From NCBI RefSeq assembly GCF_030450125.1, contig NZ_CP123923.1:744001-808000 (forward strand): DNA of 64,000 nt. The letters are read 5' to 3'. This document shows positions 17,460-25,995 of this stretch, one piece after another (position 1 is the stretch's first letter; each line of letters opens with the position of its first letter). The notes under the pieces are model-generated. The model was given only the letters and a program-made list of their open reading frames with translations, was not told where the DNA came from and did no database searches. Position numbers and translations under genes: made by a program. The DNA is from Streptomyces sp. WP-1 (lineage in GTDB: Bacteria; Actinomycetota; Actinomycetes; Streptomycetales; Streptomycetaceae).

Positions 17460-17966
17460 CTACTTCTCCGCAGCCGCCACGTCTGCCGTCCCGTCCGCCG
17501 TCACGTCCGCCTCCACCTCGGTCTCCGTCGCGGCCGAGTGCGCGGGGAAGTCGTCGGCCATCCGGTGAAACGGCGTGGCCGGCTGCCGCGTCTCGCCGGC
17601 GCCGGCCGCCCAGGGCCGACCGACGGCGAGCCGGCCCACGTCGGTGAGCCGACCCGCTCCGGCGGACCGGATCCGCCGGGCACGCCGGTCGTCGGGGTCG
17701 GGCGCCCGGGTGACGTACCCCGCCCACTGGAGCTGCGCACGGTCCGGGTCACAGGCAGGGCGTCGACCCCGAAGCGGTGCGCCACCTCCCCCGGTCGCAT
17801 CGGCTCGCGGTCCGCGAACTGCCGCGGCAGCGCCACGGCGGCCCGGTCCAGCGGTACGTCGGCCGGGGCGCGCAGCCGGTCGTGGTGGCGGGTGCGGGTG
17901 CCGGGGCGGGTGAGGCGGGTGAGGGCGCGCTCGATCTCGGCGACCGCCGGGAGGGCCGCGTGCGGA
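17460..17966 (-). pseudogene. frameshifted MarR-family regulator relic
   Basis: Two reading frames together give a MarR protein. The N-terminal half (EIERALTRLTRPGTRTRHHD to HRFGVDALPVTRTV) lies in one frame. The recognition and wing half (AQLQWAGYVTRAPDPDDRRA and the C-terminal FHRMADDFPAHSAA) lies in another. The break is at about 17736-17745, where one base is missing between VTRTV and QLQWAGYV. The wing motif DPDDRRA is intact, but residues after it are irregular, so further damage is likely. No intact start with a ribosome binding site is evident. The relic sits between the peroxiredoxin gene and repeat-rich DNA. Confidence 0.72.
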
Positions 17967-18020
17967 CCGGACGGCGAGGGCGCGGGCACGTCCTGGCCGG
18001 ACGGCGAGGGCGCGGGCACG
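17967..18020. repeat. 24-bp direct repeat with 30-bp period
   Basis: Identical 24-bp copies lie at 17967-17990 and 17997-18020, around CGGACGGCGAGGGCGCGGGC. Further degenerate GTCCCGGTGxCTCGGGCGG-like copies continue to about 18125. The region adjoins the broken MarR gene and looks like expanded, non-coding DNA. Confidence 0.75.
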
Positions 18021-18317
18021 CCTTCGAGGCCACGCAGACCGGGCGGGCCCGGCCCTTCGTGTCGGTGGCTCGGGCGGCTTCGTCCCGGTGACTCGGGCGG
18101 CCCCTCGTCCCGGTGGCTCCGGCGGCACGGACCGAGTCGCTCCGGTACGCCCTCGCGGCCCCCGCGCCTCCGCCGAGACCAGGCCCCGCCGCCCGTCCCC
18201 CGGGACGTCCCACGCCGTCCCAGGGGACACGGAAACGGCATGGCGAGGGGTTCGCACGGCAAGGCTGGGCGGCGTGATCACGGTTCGTGGTCACGAGATC
18301 GACAGCCGGAGGTTTCC
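18021..18317. other. non-coding stretch between MarR relic and SH3 gene
   Basis: About 300 bp of G/C-rich sequence with degenerate repeats up to about 18125. No gene is supported. The promoter of the SH3-protein gene must lie near the right end. Confidence 0.4.
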
Positions 18318-18701
18318 ATGATCCGTCGGGCCCTCAAGAGCGTTCTGCCGGCCGCGGCCGCGGCTCTCGCACTGCTCCCCGTGTCGGCCGGTGCCGCCGC
18401 GGCGAGCAGCGTCACCGCGCACCCCGTGGCCGCCGTCGCCACCGCCCAGCACCCCGTCCAGACCTACCCCCACCACACCGGCCTGATCGCCACCGGCGGC
18501 GTCCGGCTCAACGTCCGCTCCGGCCCGGGCACCGGCTACCGGGCGGTCGGCAGCCGGCACACCGACCGGCTCATCTCGGTCAGCTGCAAGACCTACGGCT
18601 CCCGGGTGCGCGGCAACCACGTCTGGTACCGGCTCCCGCAGCACCGGGGCTACGTCTCCGCCCACTACGTGACCACCCACCGGTACGTCCCCTGGTGCTG
18701 A
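18318..18701 (+). CDS. secreted SH3b-domain protein
   Basis: ATG 18318 follows GGAGG. The 127-residue product has a signal peptide (RRALKSV, then an Ala/Leu-rich stretch and AAAASS cleavage region near residue 30). A bacterial SH3 domain of about 65 residues begins at VRLNVRSGPGTGYRAVGS and ends RGYVSAHYVTT. Bacterial SH3 domains bind cell-wall peptides; with no catalytic domain attached this is a small exported wall-binding or sensor protein. A strong hairpin terminator follows at 18730. Confidence 0.83.
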   Translation: MIRRALKSVLPAAAAALALLPVSAGAAAASSVTAHPVAAVATAQHPVQTYPHHTGLIATGGVRLNVRSGPGTGYRAVGSRHTDRLISVSCKTYGSRVRGNHVWYRLPQHRGYVSAHYVTTHRYVPWC

Positions 18702-18729
18702 CGGGCGTCCGCCGCACCACCCACTGAGC

Positions 18730-18773
18730 GCCGAGGGCCTGTTCGGGAACCGCGTCCCGAACGGGCCTTCGGC
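18730..18773 (+). terminator. strong hairpin terminator after SH3-protein gene
   Basis: Two arms of 19 bases, GCCGAGGGCCTGTTCGGGA and a near-exact complement, enclose a six-base loop 28 bp after the stop. No T tract follows. Confidence 0.65.
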
Positions 18774-18892
18774 ATGGGGGCGCTTGACCCGGCCCATACC
18801 TCGTCCGGTGTTGCAGCGGCCGTCCGGCAGGGAAACCATCCCGGCATCAGGGGCGAAACGCCCATAGGGGAATGGGAGTCGAGGAACGCACG

Positions 18893-19672
18893 ATGCGGCA
18901 CCCCCAAGGATCGACCGCGCCGGACGAGTCGCTGGTGGTGACACTGCGCGACCTGAAGGACCGTACGGGGCTGAGTCTGGCGGCGCTGGCCGCGCGCACC
19001 CCGTACAGCAAGTCCGCCTGGCACCGCTATCTCTCGGGCGGCAAGCGCCCGCCGCGGGCCGCGGTGGAGGCCCTGTGCCGGCTGGCCGACGCCGATGCCG
19101 CGGCCGTACTGGCGCTGTGGGAGGCGGCCGACGAGCCCGCTCCCCCGGAGCCGCCCGAAAAGCGCCCCGGTGGCCGCCGCTCACCCTGGCTCCCGCTGTG
19201 GATCCCGGTGTCGGCGCTCGCCCTGTTCGGCGCGGCCGCGGCGGTGGCCGCGGCCGTGGCCCTGTCCGGGCGCCCGGGGTCCGCGCCGGTGGCCCAGCCC
19301 CTGAGCGAGGTGCAGCGCTGTCACGGGGCGTCCTGCCAGGGCGAGTTGCCGGACGCCTCGGTGTGCGCCCGGGACGCGCAGACCAGGAGCAGGGTCGCCG
19401 ACCACGCCTATGCCGTACGGCTGCGCTACTCGCCGTCCTGCCGTACCGCCTGGTCGGAGGTGCGGGTGCGCGGCCGGCTGGCCCGGGAGGTGTCGGTGCG
19501 CGCGGGCGACGACATCCTCTCCGCGAGCTACCCGGCCGATGATGTGACCGGCGTCAACAGCCCGATGCTGTCGGTGGGTTCGCCCCGGGGCGTGGAGGCG
19601 TGCGCCGAGGTGGGCGGGAAGGTGGCGTGCACGGGCCTGGACGCGGACGGGCCGCCGGCGCCGGTGGACTGA
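18893..19672 (+). CDS. XRE-type HTH membrane protein with DUF2690 domain
   Basis: ATG 18893 follows GAGGAAC; an in-frame ATG at 18872 lacks a site. The 259-residue protein has an N-terminal HTH (about residues 14-70, DLKDRTGLSLAALAARTPYS and WHRYLSGGKRPP), a Pro-rich linker, one transmembrane helix (about 102-127) and an outer Cys-containing domain. That domain, with CHGASCQG, DASVCARDAQT and LRYSPSCRTAWSEV, matches DUF2690. The layout implies a DNA-binding part in the cytoplasm and a disulfide-stabilised sensor outside. Signal and targets are unknown. The family is widespread in Streptomyces. Confidence 0.85.
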   Translation: MRHPQGSTAPDESLVVTLRDLKDRTGLSLAALAARTPYSKSAWHRYLSGGKRPPRAAVEALCRLADADAAAVLALWEAADEPAPPEPPEKRPGGRRSPWLPLWIPVSALALFGAAAAVAAAVALSGRPGSAPVAQPLSEVQRCHGASCQGELPDASVCARDAQTRSRVADHAYAVRLRYSPSCRTAWSEVRVRGRLAREVSVRAGDDILSASYPADDVTGVNSPMLSVGSPRGVEACAEVGGKVACTGLDADGPPAPVD

Positions 19673-19769
19673 CGCGCCGACCGGGCGGCGACCGCGCGGG
19701 ACACCCCGTTCAGGGGAACCGGGGGCCGAAGGCGCGTGACGGGGCCGGGTTCGGTCGACATCTTCTGCC

Positions 19770-20759
19770 GTGACCCCCACCGCCCTGCCGTTCATCGCGC
19801 CGATGCTCGCCACCCCCGGCTCGCTGCCGCCCGCCGCGCAGGACGCGCGCTGGGCCTACGAGACCAAGCAGGACGGGCAGCGGGTGATGGTCTATCTGCC
19901 CGGCGACGGCACCCTGGTGCTGCGCGCCCGTTCGGGCGAGGAGATCACCGGGGCGTATCCCGAACTGGCGCCGCTGGGCGGTGCGCTGGGCGCCACTCCC
20001 GCGGTCCTCGACGGGGAGGTGCTGGCCCTGGACGCGGACGGCCGGGCCGACTTCCAGCTGCTGCAGAGCCGGATGGGCCTCGCCCACGCGCCTGCCCGGG
20101 CGGCCCGCCGGTCCGCGCAGGTGCCGGTGCACCTGGTGCTGTTCGACGTGCCGTACCTGGCCGGGCCGCTGCTGCGGGAGCCGTACGCACGGCGCCGGGA
20201 CCGGCTGACGGAGCTGGGGCTGGCCGGGCCGTACTGGTCGACGCCCGGCGCGGTGACCGGGCACGGCGCGCGGGCGCTCGCGGCCACCCGGGAGCACGGC
20301 CTGGAGGGCCTGGTGTGCAAGCGGCTCGACTCGGTGTACGAGCCGGGGGTGCGCTCGCGCGCCTGGATCAAGATCCGCAATCTGCGTGCCGAGGACGTGA
20401 TCGTGGGCGGCTGGCTGCCCGGCAAGGGGCGGCTGACCGGGCTGCCCGGCGCGGTGCTGGTGGGCCAGCGGGACGCGGCCGGCCGGCTGCGGTACGTCGG
20501 CGGGGTGGGCACCGGCTGGAGCGAGGCGGAGCGGACCCGGCTGGCGGAACTGCTCGCGGACGCGGCGAGCGGGCGCTGCCCCTTCGAGCCGGCGCCCCGC
20601 GTGCCGGGCGCGCGCTGGGTCCTGCCCCGGCTGGTCGGGGAGGTCGGTTACAGCACCCGTACCCGGACCGGGCTGCTGCGTCAGCCGTCCTGGCTAAGGC
20701 TGCGTCCCGATCTTTCACCGCAGGACTCGGCGGCGGACCTGCCCATGGACCTGGCATGA
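19770..20759 (+). CDS. ATP-dependent DNA ligase (LigD ligase-domain/LigC type)
   Basis: GTG 19770 opens a 329-residue protein. Ligase motifs appear in order: motif I TKQDGQRVMVY (adenylated Lys), DGEVLALD, VLFDVPYL, motif IV GLEGLVCKR and motif V AWIKIRN. An OB-fold follows with VIVGGWLPGKGRLTG and GGVGTGWSE. The size and motif style match the ligase domain of actinobacterial LigD/LigC, not NAD-dependent LigA. It seals nicks or double-strand breaks, probably with Ku or other NHEJ parts encoded elsewhere. The PE domain protein at 13287 may be its separate nuclease partner. Confidence 0.92.
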   Translation: MTPTALPFIAPMLATPGSLPPAAQDARWAYETKQDGQRVMVYLPGDGTLVLRARSGEEITGAYPELAPLGGALGATPAVLDGEVLALDADGRADFQLLQSRMGLAHAPARAARRSAQVPVHLVLFDVPYLAGPLLREPYARRRDRLTELGLAGPYWSTPGAVTGHGARALAATREHGLEGLVCKRLDSVYEPGVRSRAWIKIRNLRAEDVIVGGWLPGKGRLTGLPGAVLVGQRDAAGRLRYVGGVGTGWSEAERTRLAELLADAASGRCPFEPAPRVPGARWVLPRLVGEVGYSTRTRTGLLRQPSWLRLRPDLSPQDSAADLPMDLA

Positions 20760-20777
20760 GGTGGGGGGGTCTATCGT

Positions 20778-21719
20778 GTGCGCATGCCGGTTCCCGAACT
20801 GATCCGAATCGTCTCCCGTGACTCGCCCATGGCCCTGGCCCAAGTGGAGCGGGTCCGCGCCGAGTTGAGTGCCATGCACCCGGGGGTGCGCACCGAGGTC
20901 GTCCCCGTGAAGACCACCGGCGACAAGTGGCTCGGCGATCTGGCCCAGGTCGAGGGCAAGGGGGCGTTCACCAAGGAGGTGGACGCGGCCCTGCTGGCCG
21001 GGGCGGCGGATCTCGCGGTGCACTGCGTGAAGGACGTGCCCGCCGACCGGCCGCTGCCCGCCGGGACGGTGTTCGCCGCCTTCCTGAAGCGGGACGACAT
21101 CCGCGACGCGCTGGTGCACCCGGGCGGTCTCACCCTGGACGAGCTGCCGGCCGGCACCCGGATCGGCACCTCGGCGGTGCGCAAGATCGCCCAACTGGCC
21201 GCCACCCACCCGCATCTGGAGTGCGTGCCGTTCCGCGGCAACGCCAACCGCAGGCTCCAGAAGCTGGCCGACGGCGAGGCGGACGCGCTGCTGCTCGCGG
21301 TGGCCGGTCTGGAGCGCATCGGCCGTACCGATGTGATCAGCGAGGTGCTGTCCCCGGAGACGATGATGCCGCCGATCGGCGCGGGCATCCTCGCCCTGCA
21401 GTGCCGGGAGGGCGACACCGGGCTGATCGACGCGGTCAGCGGGCTCGGCGACCCGGACACCCACCGGGAGGCGACGGCCGAGCGGATGTTCCTGCATGTG
21501 CTCCAGGGCCACTGCAACAGCCCGATCTCCGGGTACGCGCGGGTCGACGCCGGCGGTGAACTGTCCTTGCGGGCCTGTGTGTTCACGCCCGACGGCAAGA
21601 CCCGGCTGAACGCCCACGAATGGGCGGGCCGGCTCGACGCGGCCACGCTCGGCACCTCGGTCGCGGTGGCGCTGCTGCGGCAGGGCGCGCGGGAGATCAT
21701 CGACGGCATCCCGCACTGA
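20778..21719 (+). CDS. hemC: hydroxymethylbilane synthase paralogue (porphobilinogen deaminase)
   Basis: The 313-residue protein aligns with HemC throughout: [43 protein letters not shown], the modified [11 protein letters not shown], and [13 protein letters not shown], whose Cys246 would carry the dipyrromethane cofactor. Lys85 and Asp86 fit the active-site segment. Canonical HemC has RGNVxTRL and GGCxxPI, so this is a divergent copy. No other haem gene is nearby. It may be a second enzyme or have a modified role. GTG 20778 was chosen for its distance from a G-rich site; ATG 20784 is the alternative. Confidence 0.82.
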   Translation: MRMPVPELIRIVSRDSPMALAQVERVRAELSAMHPGVRTEVVPVKTTGDKWLGDLAQVEGKGAFTKEVDAALLAGAADLAVHCVKDVPADRPLPAGTVFAAFLKRDDIRDALVHPGGLTLDELPAGTRIGTSAVRKIAQLAATHPHLECVPFRGNANRRLQKLADGEADALLLAVAGLERIGRTDVISEVLSPETMMPPIGAGILALQCREGDTGLIDAVSGLGDPDTHREATAERMFLHVLQGHCNSPISGYARVDAGGELSLRACVFTPDGKTRLNAHEWAGRLDAATLGTSVAVALLRQGAREIIDGIPH

Positions 21720-21742
21720 GCGGGGCCGGGGGCGGCCGGGGC

Positions 21743-22267
21743 TCAGGCGGTGCCGGGCTCCGTCTGCTCCTTGAGGAAGGCGCTGACCTGGTGGGCCAGG
21801 TCGCCCTGTGCGGAGCCCACGGGGGCGGCCTGCGCGGTCGTCTCCTGGACGCCGGTGCCGCCGGCCCACAGCCGGCGCTCGGTCCACTCCTCGTCCACCC
21901 GCAGCTGCACCTGGATGTCCACATGGGTGAGCGCGGCCTCGGGGGCGGCGGCGTACAGCACGGCGGTGGCCCGGCGCAGCGGATAGACGTCGAAGCCCTC
22001 GATGAACTGCGAGTTGCGCCAGTCGATGAAGGCGCCCTCACCGTCCGGTCCGACCCGGACGTCGAGCTGGCCGTCCTCCAGATGGATGCCGAAGTGCCGC
22101 GTGCCGCGGTTCTCGATCGTCACCCGGACACTGAAGTACGTCAGCCCGGCCGCGGCGTCGTCGCGTCCGCGCGGGGGTTCGGCGGCCTCCAGGCGGTGGA
22201 CGCGGACCCGCAGACCGGCATGCTCCTCGTACTCCTGCCAGTCACCGACCACGTTCGGCTCGTACAC
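21743..22267 (-). CDS. conserved hypothetical protein, beta-sandwich-like
   Basis: GTG 22267 after GAGAGGGGC opens a 174-residue protein that I do not assign to a named family. It lacks a signal peptide and membrane segments. The middle (LTYFSVRVTIENRGTRHFGI, DIQVQLRVDEEWTERRLWA) alternates polar and hydrophobic residues as in an immunoglobulin-like sandwich of the type found in secreted accessory proteins, but this one would be cytoplasmic. The last 30 residues are Ala/Gln-rich. It converges with the hemC-like gene, 23 bp apart. Confidence 0.7.
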   Translation of the reverse strand: MYEPNVVGDWQEYEEHAGLRVRVHRLEAAEPPRGRDDAAAGLTYFSVRVTIENRGTRHFGIHLEDGQLDVRVGPDGEGAFIDWRNSQFIEGFDVYPLRRATAVLYAAAPEAALTHVDIQVQLRVDEEWTERRLWAGGTGVQETTAQAAPVGSAQGDLAHQVSAFLKEQTEPGTA

Positions 22268-22450
22268 AGTGCCCCTCTCGACCCCCGAGTGTCTATCTGT
22301 GGGCTCAGCGCACTGTCAAATGAGCGGAATGCGCCGTGGCCAGGGGGTTCGCCCGCTTTGATCGTTGATCAAGCGCTGCCCAGGAAGAATCCCCCCGCGC
22401 CCGTTCCCGGCGGGCCACGGTGCGTGCCGCACATCACGTTCCGGGCGAGA

Positions 22451-23314
22451 TCACCGGGCCAGTCGGCCGAGCAGTGAGGAGGCCGCCGTGATGCCGAGCG
22501 CGGCGGCGATCGCCAGCACCCCGAAATCGGCGCCGAGATGCGAGGGCGTACCGAGCAGCAGCCCGCGCAGCGCGTCGACTTGGTAGCTCAGCGGGTTGAC
22601 CTTGCTGACGGCCTGGAGCCAGCCCGGCATCACGGAGACGGGGTACAGGGCGTTGGAGCCGAAGAAGAGCGGCATGGTGATCGCCTGCCCGAACCCCATC
22701 AGCCGGTCGCGGCTGAGCACGATGCCCGCGATGGTCATGGAGAGGCAGGAGAAGAACACCGAGGCGAGGATCACCGCGAGGGCGACGCCGAGCAGCTTCA
22801 GCGGGTTCCAGGTGAGGGCGACGCCGAGCAGGGCGGCGATCACGATCACCACGATGGCCTGCACCAGCGACTTCACTCCGGCCGCGAACGCCTTGCCGGT
22901 GATCAGCGCCGAGCGCGGGGTCGGGGTGACGAGCAGCTTGTTCAGGATGCCCGCGTCCCGTTCCCAGATGATCTGGATGCCGTAGAAGATCGCGATGAAC
23001 ATGGCGGACTGGGCGATGATGCCGGGCGCCATGTAGTCGATGTAGGGGATGCCGCCGGTGGGGATCGCCCGGATCCGGGTGAAGGTCTGACCGAAGATCA
23101 GCAGCCACAGGGCGGGCTGGACGGCGCGGGTGTACAGCTCGGTGCGGTCGTGGCGCAGCTTCTGGAGCTCCACGGTGCACATGGCGAGCACCCGGGCGGG
23201 CAGCAGCCGCCAGCCGGCGCGCGGCACCGGAGGGGTGAGCAGCAGCGCGGTGTCCTTGCCGAGGGTGCGGTCAGCCGACGCGGCGTGCGGTGCGGCGGGT
23301 GCTTCGGACTTCAC
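22451..23314 (-). CDS. ABC-2 type transporter permease
   Basis: GTG 23314 follows GGAGGTTTCC. The 287-residue protein has about six transmembrane helices in the ABC-2 permease pattern, starting after an N-terminal cytoplasmic stretch of about 70 residues, with AMFIAIFYGIQIIWERDAGIL and TPTPRSALITGKAFAAG characteristic of drug/daunorubicin-type exporters. Its start lies 44 bp inside the upstream ATPase gene, so translation is coupled. Together with the ATPase it should form an export system for a lipid-like or antibiotic compound. Confidence 0.92.
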   Translation of the reverse strand: MKSEAPAAPHAASADRTLGKDTALLLTPPVPRAGWRLLPARVLAMCTVELQKLRHDRTELYTRAVQPALWLLIFGQTFTRIRAIPTGGIPYIDYMAPGIIAQSAMFIAIFYGIQIIWERDAGILNKLLVTPTPRSALITGKAFAAGVKSLVQAIVVIVIAALLGVALTWNPLKLLGVALAVILASVFFSCLSMTIAGIVLSRDRLMGFGQAITMPLFFGSNALYPVSVMPGWLQAVSKVNPLSYQVDALRGLLLGTPSHLGADFGVLAIAAALGITAASSLLGRLAR

Positions 23315-24167
23315 GGAAACCTCCTCCGGTGTTGTCGTCGAGGCCACTGCCGGCGACGTCGCGGAAGACGTCCTCCAGCGTGGGCAGGGTGTCGGCGCCC
23401 TTGCGTTCGGCGAGGCCCCGGCGCAGCTCCTCGGGGGTGCCGAGGGCACGGATCCGGCCGCGGTGCATCAGGCCGACCCGGTCGCAGTACTGGTCGGCCT
23501 CGTCCATGTAGTGGGTGGTGACGAGGACGGTCATGCCGGTCGCCTCGCGTACGGCGTTGATGTGCTCCCACACGCCGGTGCGGGCGATCGGGTCCAGGCC
23601 GATGGTCGGCTCGTCCAGGATCAGCAGCCGGGGGGCGCTGACCAGGGCCTGGGCGAGTTCGAGGCGGCGCACCATGCCACCGGAGTAGGTACTGGCGAGC
23701 CGTTCGGCGGCGTCGGAGAGGTCGACGGCACGGAGCGCCAGGTCGACCCGCGCGGCGCGCTCCCGGCGCGGCACGTCGAACACCCGGGCGAACAGGGCGA
23801 CGTTCTCGCGCCCGGTGAGCCCGCCGTCGGCGGACAGCTGCTGGGGGACGTAGCCGAGCAGGCGGCGCACTCCCATGCGCTCCCTGGCGGCGTCGTGCCC
23901 GAAGACGCGGACCATGCCGACGGGGACCGGCAGCAGGGTGGTGATGCAGCGGATGGCGGTGGTCTTGCCGGCGCCGTTCGGTCCGAGCAGCCCGAAGACC
24001 TCGCCCTCGTGGACGCCCAGGTCGAGGTCGTCGACGGCCTTGGTCTCGCCGAAGGCGTAGGTGAGCCCGGTGCAGCTGACGGCCTCGGCGGGGGCGTCCG
24101 CCGCCTCGGCCGCGGCGGTGGCGGTGACCGCCGGGGTGGCGGACGTGTCCGCCGGGTCGGTCGTCAT
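23271..24167 (-). CDS. ABC transporter ATP-binding protein (DrrA-like)
   Basis: The 298-residue protein contains Walker A GPNGAGKTT, the Q-loop YVPQQL, signature YSGGM (Gly in place of Gln in the usual SGGQ), Walker B LLILDEPT and the switch His in VTTHYMDEADQ. The C-terminal extension with LEDVFRDVAG is typical of DrrA/daunorubicin-resistance ATPases. ATG 24167 overlaps the MarR stop as ATGA. It energises the permease at 22451 at the inner face of the membrane. Confidence 0.94.
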   Translation of the reverse strand: MTTDPADTSATPAVTATAAAEAADAPAEAVSCTGLTYAFGETKAVDDLDLGVHEGEVFGLLGPNGAGKTTAIRCITTLLPVPVGMVRVFGHDAARERMGVRRLLGYVPQQLSADGGLTGRENVALFARVFDVPRRERAARVDLALRAVDLSDAAERLASTYSGGMVRRLELAQALVSAPRLLILDEPTIGLDPIARTGVWEHINAVREATGMTVLVTTHYMDEADQYCDRVGLMHRGRIRALGTPEELRRGLAERKGADTLPTLEDVFRDVAGSGLDDNTGGGFREVRSTRRTARRVG

Positions 24168-24748
24168 GATGGCGTCCCCTCCGTCCAGGGTCCCTCGGGG
24201 GCGGCTCCCGCCCCGGCCGGCGCGCCCACGGACGCCGTCGTCAGGTCCTCGCCCGCCTCGTCGTCCTCGCGCAGCAGACCGGCGAGCCTGCGCAGCGCCG
24301 GGAGGGCCGCGCGCAGGGCGTCCCGGTCGGCCCCGTCGAGGCGGGCGAGACGGCCGCCGACCAGCTCGGCACGGCGGCGGTGCCAGTCCTCCAGGCGTTT
24401 CTCGGCGGCCCCGGTCAGCCGCAGCCGCGCGGCCCGCCGGTCGGCCGGGTCGGTCTCCCGGACCAGGTAGGCGTCCCGCACGAGCTGGTTGACCAGCGTC
24501 GAGACGGAATTGCCGGCCAGGTGCAGTTCCTTGGCGGCTTCCGAGACACCGATCCCCGGGCGGGTCCCGACCAGCCGCAGCAGCTCCACCTCGGCACCGC
24601 GCAGCCGGGGCCCGGCCAGGCCGCCCCGCAGCCGGCGCCGGATCAGCCGCTGGATGCCGACGAGCGCGTCGGTCAGCTCGGCCGGGAAGGTCTCGGGCGC
24701 CCCGGGCGGCGCGTCGCCGCCGGGCCCGCGTATCGCTTCGTCTTCCAC
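24164..24748 (-). CDS. MarR-family transcriptional regulator of the ABC exporter operon
   Basis: GTG 24748 starts a 194-residue protein with a winged HTH: GAEVELLRLVGTRPGIGVSE, then the recognition helix NSVSTLVNQLVRDAYL and wing ETDPADRRAARLRLT. N- and C-terminal tails are longer than usual for MarR and rich in Ala, Pro and Gly. It is the first gene of a three-gene operon with the ATPase (4-bp overlap) and permease. It is therefore probably a ligand-responsive repressor of its own exporter. The non-coding leader is short. Confidence 0.9.
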   Translation of the reverse strand: MEDEAIRGPGGDAPPGAPETFPAELTDALVGIQRLIRRRLRGGLAGPRLRGAEVELLRLVGTRPGIGVSEAAKELHLAGNSVSTLVNQLVRDAYLVRETDPADRRAARLRLTGAAEKRLEDWHRRRAELVGGRLARLDGADRDALRAALPALRRLAGLLREDDEAGEDLTTASVGAPAGAGAAPEGPWTEGTPS

Positions 24749-24858
24749 GCCTGAAGATTACCTCTGCTACAGACCTATCACCCCTCGGGCGGCCCCAAGA
24801 TGCGGTCAAGGCGGGCACGCCGCTGTGCCGTGCGATTTATGAGGTTATCGGGTGAATT

Positions 24859-24884
24859 GTTTTGTGATGTCCGCGAGCGGGAAA
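24859..24884 (+). promoter_or_regulatory. candidate SigF/SigB-type promoter of the sigma factor gene
   Basis: GTTT at 24859-24862 and GGGAAA at 24879-24884 are separated by 16 bp in a locally AT-richer segment about 143 bp before the sigma factor start. This resembles GTTT-N(14-16)-GGGWA promoters read by SigF/SigB-like factors and would allow autoregulation. It rests on consensus resemblance only. Confidence 0.45.
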
Positions 24885-25026
24885 ACGCACCTATGTGCTT
24901 CGGACAGGAGGCACTTCCGTGGGAGCCGGCCCTCAGCGCGGCCTGCCGCCCCCGAGTCCCTTCCCGTGACCGAGCGCGCGCTTCTCCCACGGTGTCTGTC
25001 CAACCGGCGCGAAAGAGGTGCGCGCG

Positions 25027-25836
25027 ATGCGTGTCACTGGCAGCACCAGCACCAAGCCCAGGTCCCACCCCCATCCCCATGACGACGCGCCCGACACGGG
25101 CGAGTCCTTCGCGCGGCTCGCGGAGCTGCCCGACGGCCCCGAGCGGCAGGCGCTGCGGGACGAACTGGTGCGGCTGTGGCTGCCCATGGCCGAGCGGATC
25201 GCCGTACGGTTCCGCGGTCGCGGGGAGTCCCTGGAGGATCTGTACCAGGTGGCCGCGCTGGGCCTGGTGAAGGCCGTCGACCATTACGACCCGGAGCGCG
25301 GCCGCGCCTTCGAGGCGTACGCGGTGCCGACCATCACGGGTGAGATCAAGCGGCACTTCCGGGACCACATGTGGACGCTGCACGTGCCGCGCCGGGTCCA
25401 GGATCTGCGCAACCGGGTGCGTACGGCCGTGAAGGAGCTGTCCCAGTCCACGCCGGGCCGGCCGCCCACGGTCGCCGAGATAGCCGAGTACACCCGGCTC
25501 GACGAGGACGAGGTGCGCACCGGGATGGAGGCGCTGGAGTGCTTCTCCGCGCTGTCCCTGGACGCCGAGGTGGCGGGCACGGACGGCTACGCCCTGGGCG
25601 ACTCGCTCGGCGGCCTCGATCCCGGGTTCGACCTCGTGGTGGACCGGGCCGCCGTCCGGCCCTGCCTCGCGGCGCTCCCGGAGCGCGAGCGGACCATCCT
25701 CTACCTGCGGTTCTTCCGGGGGATGACGCAGAACCGGATCGCGCAGCAGCTGGGGATCTCGCAGATGCATGTGTCGCGGCTGCTCAGCGGCTGCTTCGAC
25801 CGGCTGCGGGAGGAACTGCTGGCGGAGCCGCGGTGA
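25027..25836 (+). CDS. SigF/SigB-family RNA polymerase sigma factor
   Basis: ATG 25027 follows GAAAGAGG; a GTG nine bases upstream is possible. The 269-residue protein has region 2 (ESLEDLYQVAALGLVKAVDHY, FEAYAVPTITGEIKRHFRDH), region 3 (VAEIAEYTRLDEDEVRTGMEA) and region 4 (LPERERTILYLRFFRGMTQ and QQLGISQMHVSRLLS). This is the sporulation/stress branch with SigF, SigB and SigG, which is normally held by an RsbW-like anti-sigma factor. No anti-sigma gene is adjacent, so it is an orphan here. A matching promoter motif lies upstream. Confidence 0.94.
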   Translation: MRVTGSTSTKPRSHPHPHDDAPDTGESFARLAELPDGPERQALRDELVRLWLPMAERIAVRFRGRGESLEDLYQVAALGLVKAVDHYDPERGRAFEAYAVPTITGEIKRHFRDHMWTLHVPRRVQDLRNRVRTAVKELSQSTPGRPPTVAEIAEYTRLDEDEVRTGMEALECFSALSLDAEVAGTDGYALGDSLGGLDPGFDLVVDRAAVRPCLAALPERERTILYLRFFRGMTQNRIAQQLGISQMHVSRLLSGCFDRLREELLAEPR

Positions 25837-25995
25837 GACTCCGCCTCGGCCCGGGGGCGGCCGGTCCACGGCGTCCTCCGGTTCCGCGCTGATCCCCGGT
25901 CACCGGGGGTACTCGACAGGCGCCCCACCCGCTTCCGGTTGGACACTGGAGCCAGAGCGGTGACCCCCGGCCCCGAGAGCAGGACGTTACCGAAC

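Noticed and set aside
17967..18125. CRISPR-like array
   Set aside because: Only two exact copies with 6-bp spacing and degenerate neighbours; no cas genes.
22451..24748. Antibiotic biosynthetic cluster around the DrrAB-like exporter
   Set aside because: No synthase, tailoring or precursor genes are adjacent; it is an isolated MarR-ABC exporter operon.
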